A DNA stretch of 5,237 nucleotides from an uncultured Eubacteriales bacterium (GTDB lineage: Bacteria; Bacillota; Clostridia; UMGS1810): the NCBI GenBank assembly GCA_902493665.1, contig CABUQL010000110.1:1-5237 (forward strand), in the 5' to 3' direction. The notes beneath the pieces are model-generated. The model had not been told where the DNA came from. It ran no database searches and worked only from the letters and a program-made list of their open reading frames with translations. The position numbers and the translations under genes were made by a program. Of this stretch, positions 5,199-5,237 are shown piece after piece (positions within the stretch are counted from its first letter, which is position 1; each line of letters begins with the position of its first letter).

Positions 5199-5237
5199 TT
5201 AATCAGCTTCAATCATTCTGTAACCCACGCCTGTTTC
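5199..5237 (-). CDS. Response regulator, OmpR/PhoB type, C-terminal 12 codons only
   Basis: Reading leftward from the window edge, the last codons give ETGVGYRMIEAD and then TAA at 5199-5201. The GVGYRM segment is the hallmark C-terminal beta-hairpin (the wing) of OmpR/PhoB-type DNA-binding domains, which usually end within a few residues of it, as here. ETG before it recalls KdpE-type regulators of potassium transport, rather than the commoner RG or WG, but 12 residues are too few to name it. The shared bidirectional terminator lies 22 bp beyond the stop codon, as expected for a genuine gene end. Confidence 0.7.
   Translation of the reverse strand, partial: ETGVGYRMIEAD

Overview
The window looks like a low-GC Clostridia chromosome, perhaps a gut-type Oscillospirales or relative. 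The clues are AT-rich intergenic DNA, strong AGGAG-type ribosome binding sites, small tight operons and a clostridial-looking regulator set. Genus cannot be read from the sequence. Nothing in it is a clear mobile element, CRISPR array, tRNA or rRNA.

Left part (1-1314). A partial leftward gene for an NTP_transf_5-type nucleotidyltransferase has a near-consensus sigma-A promoter. It diverges from a rightward gene for a 112-residue, highly acidic protein that I do not recognise. After that gene come T-tracts repeating exactly every 10 bp, then about 190 bp rich in hairpins that looks more like a non-coding repeat or terminator region than a gene.

Central part (1315-4340). Three leftward genes form one tight operon, transcribed in this order: a DgoD-like enolase-superfamily acid-sugar dehydratase, a family-16 glycoside hydrolase without a signal peptide, and a short-chain dehydrogenase/reductase. 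The first two are 30 bp apart and the last two overlap by 11 bp. A divergent AraC-family regulator starts 217 bp from the operon. The gap between them holds overlapping divergent promoter candidates centred on a 10-bp palindrome, an inverted repeat spaced by about three helical turns, and an exact TATAAT close to the dehydratase start with no good -35 box.

The simplest joint model is an AraC-controlled catabolic unit. A glycan fragment is cut inside the cell by the GH16 enzyme, the SDR oxidises the released sugar (or a derivative), and the dehydratase turns the aldonate into a 2-keto-3-deoxy acid. No transporter, kinase or aldolase lies in the window, so the pathway is incomplete here and the substrate is unknown.

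Right end (5142-5237). A long perfect bidirectional terminator separates the regulator gene from the last 12 codons of a leftward gene. Its C-terminus matches OmpR/PhoB-type, possibly KdpE-like, response regulators.
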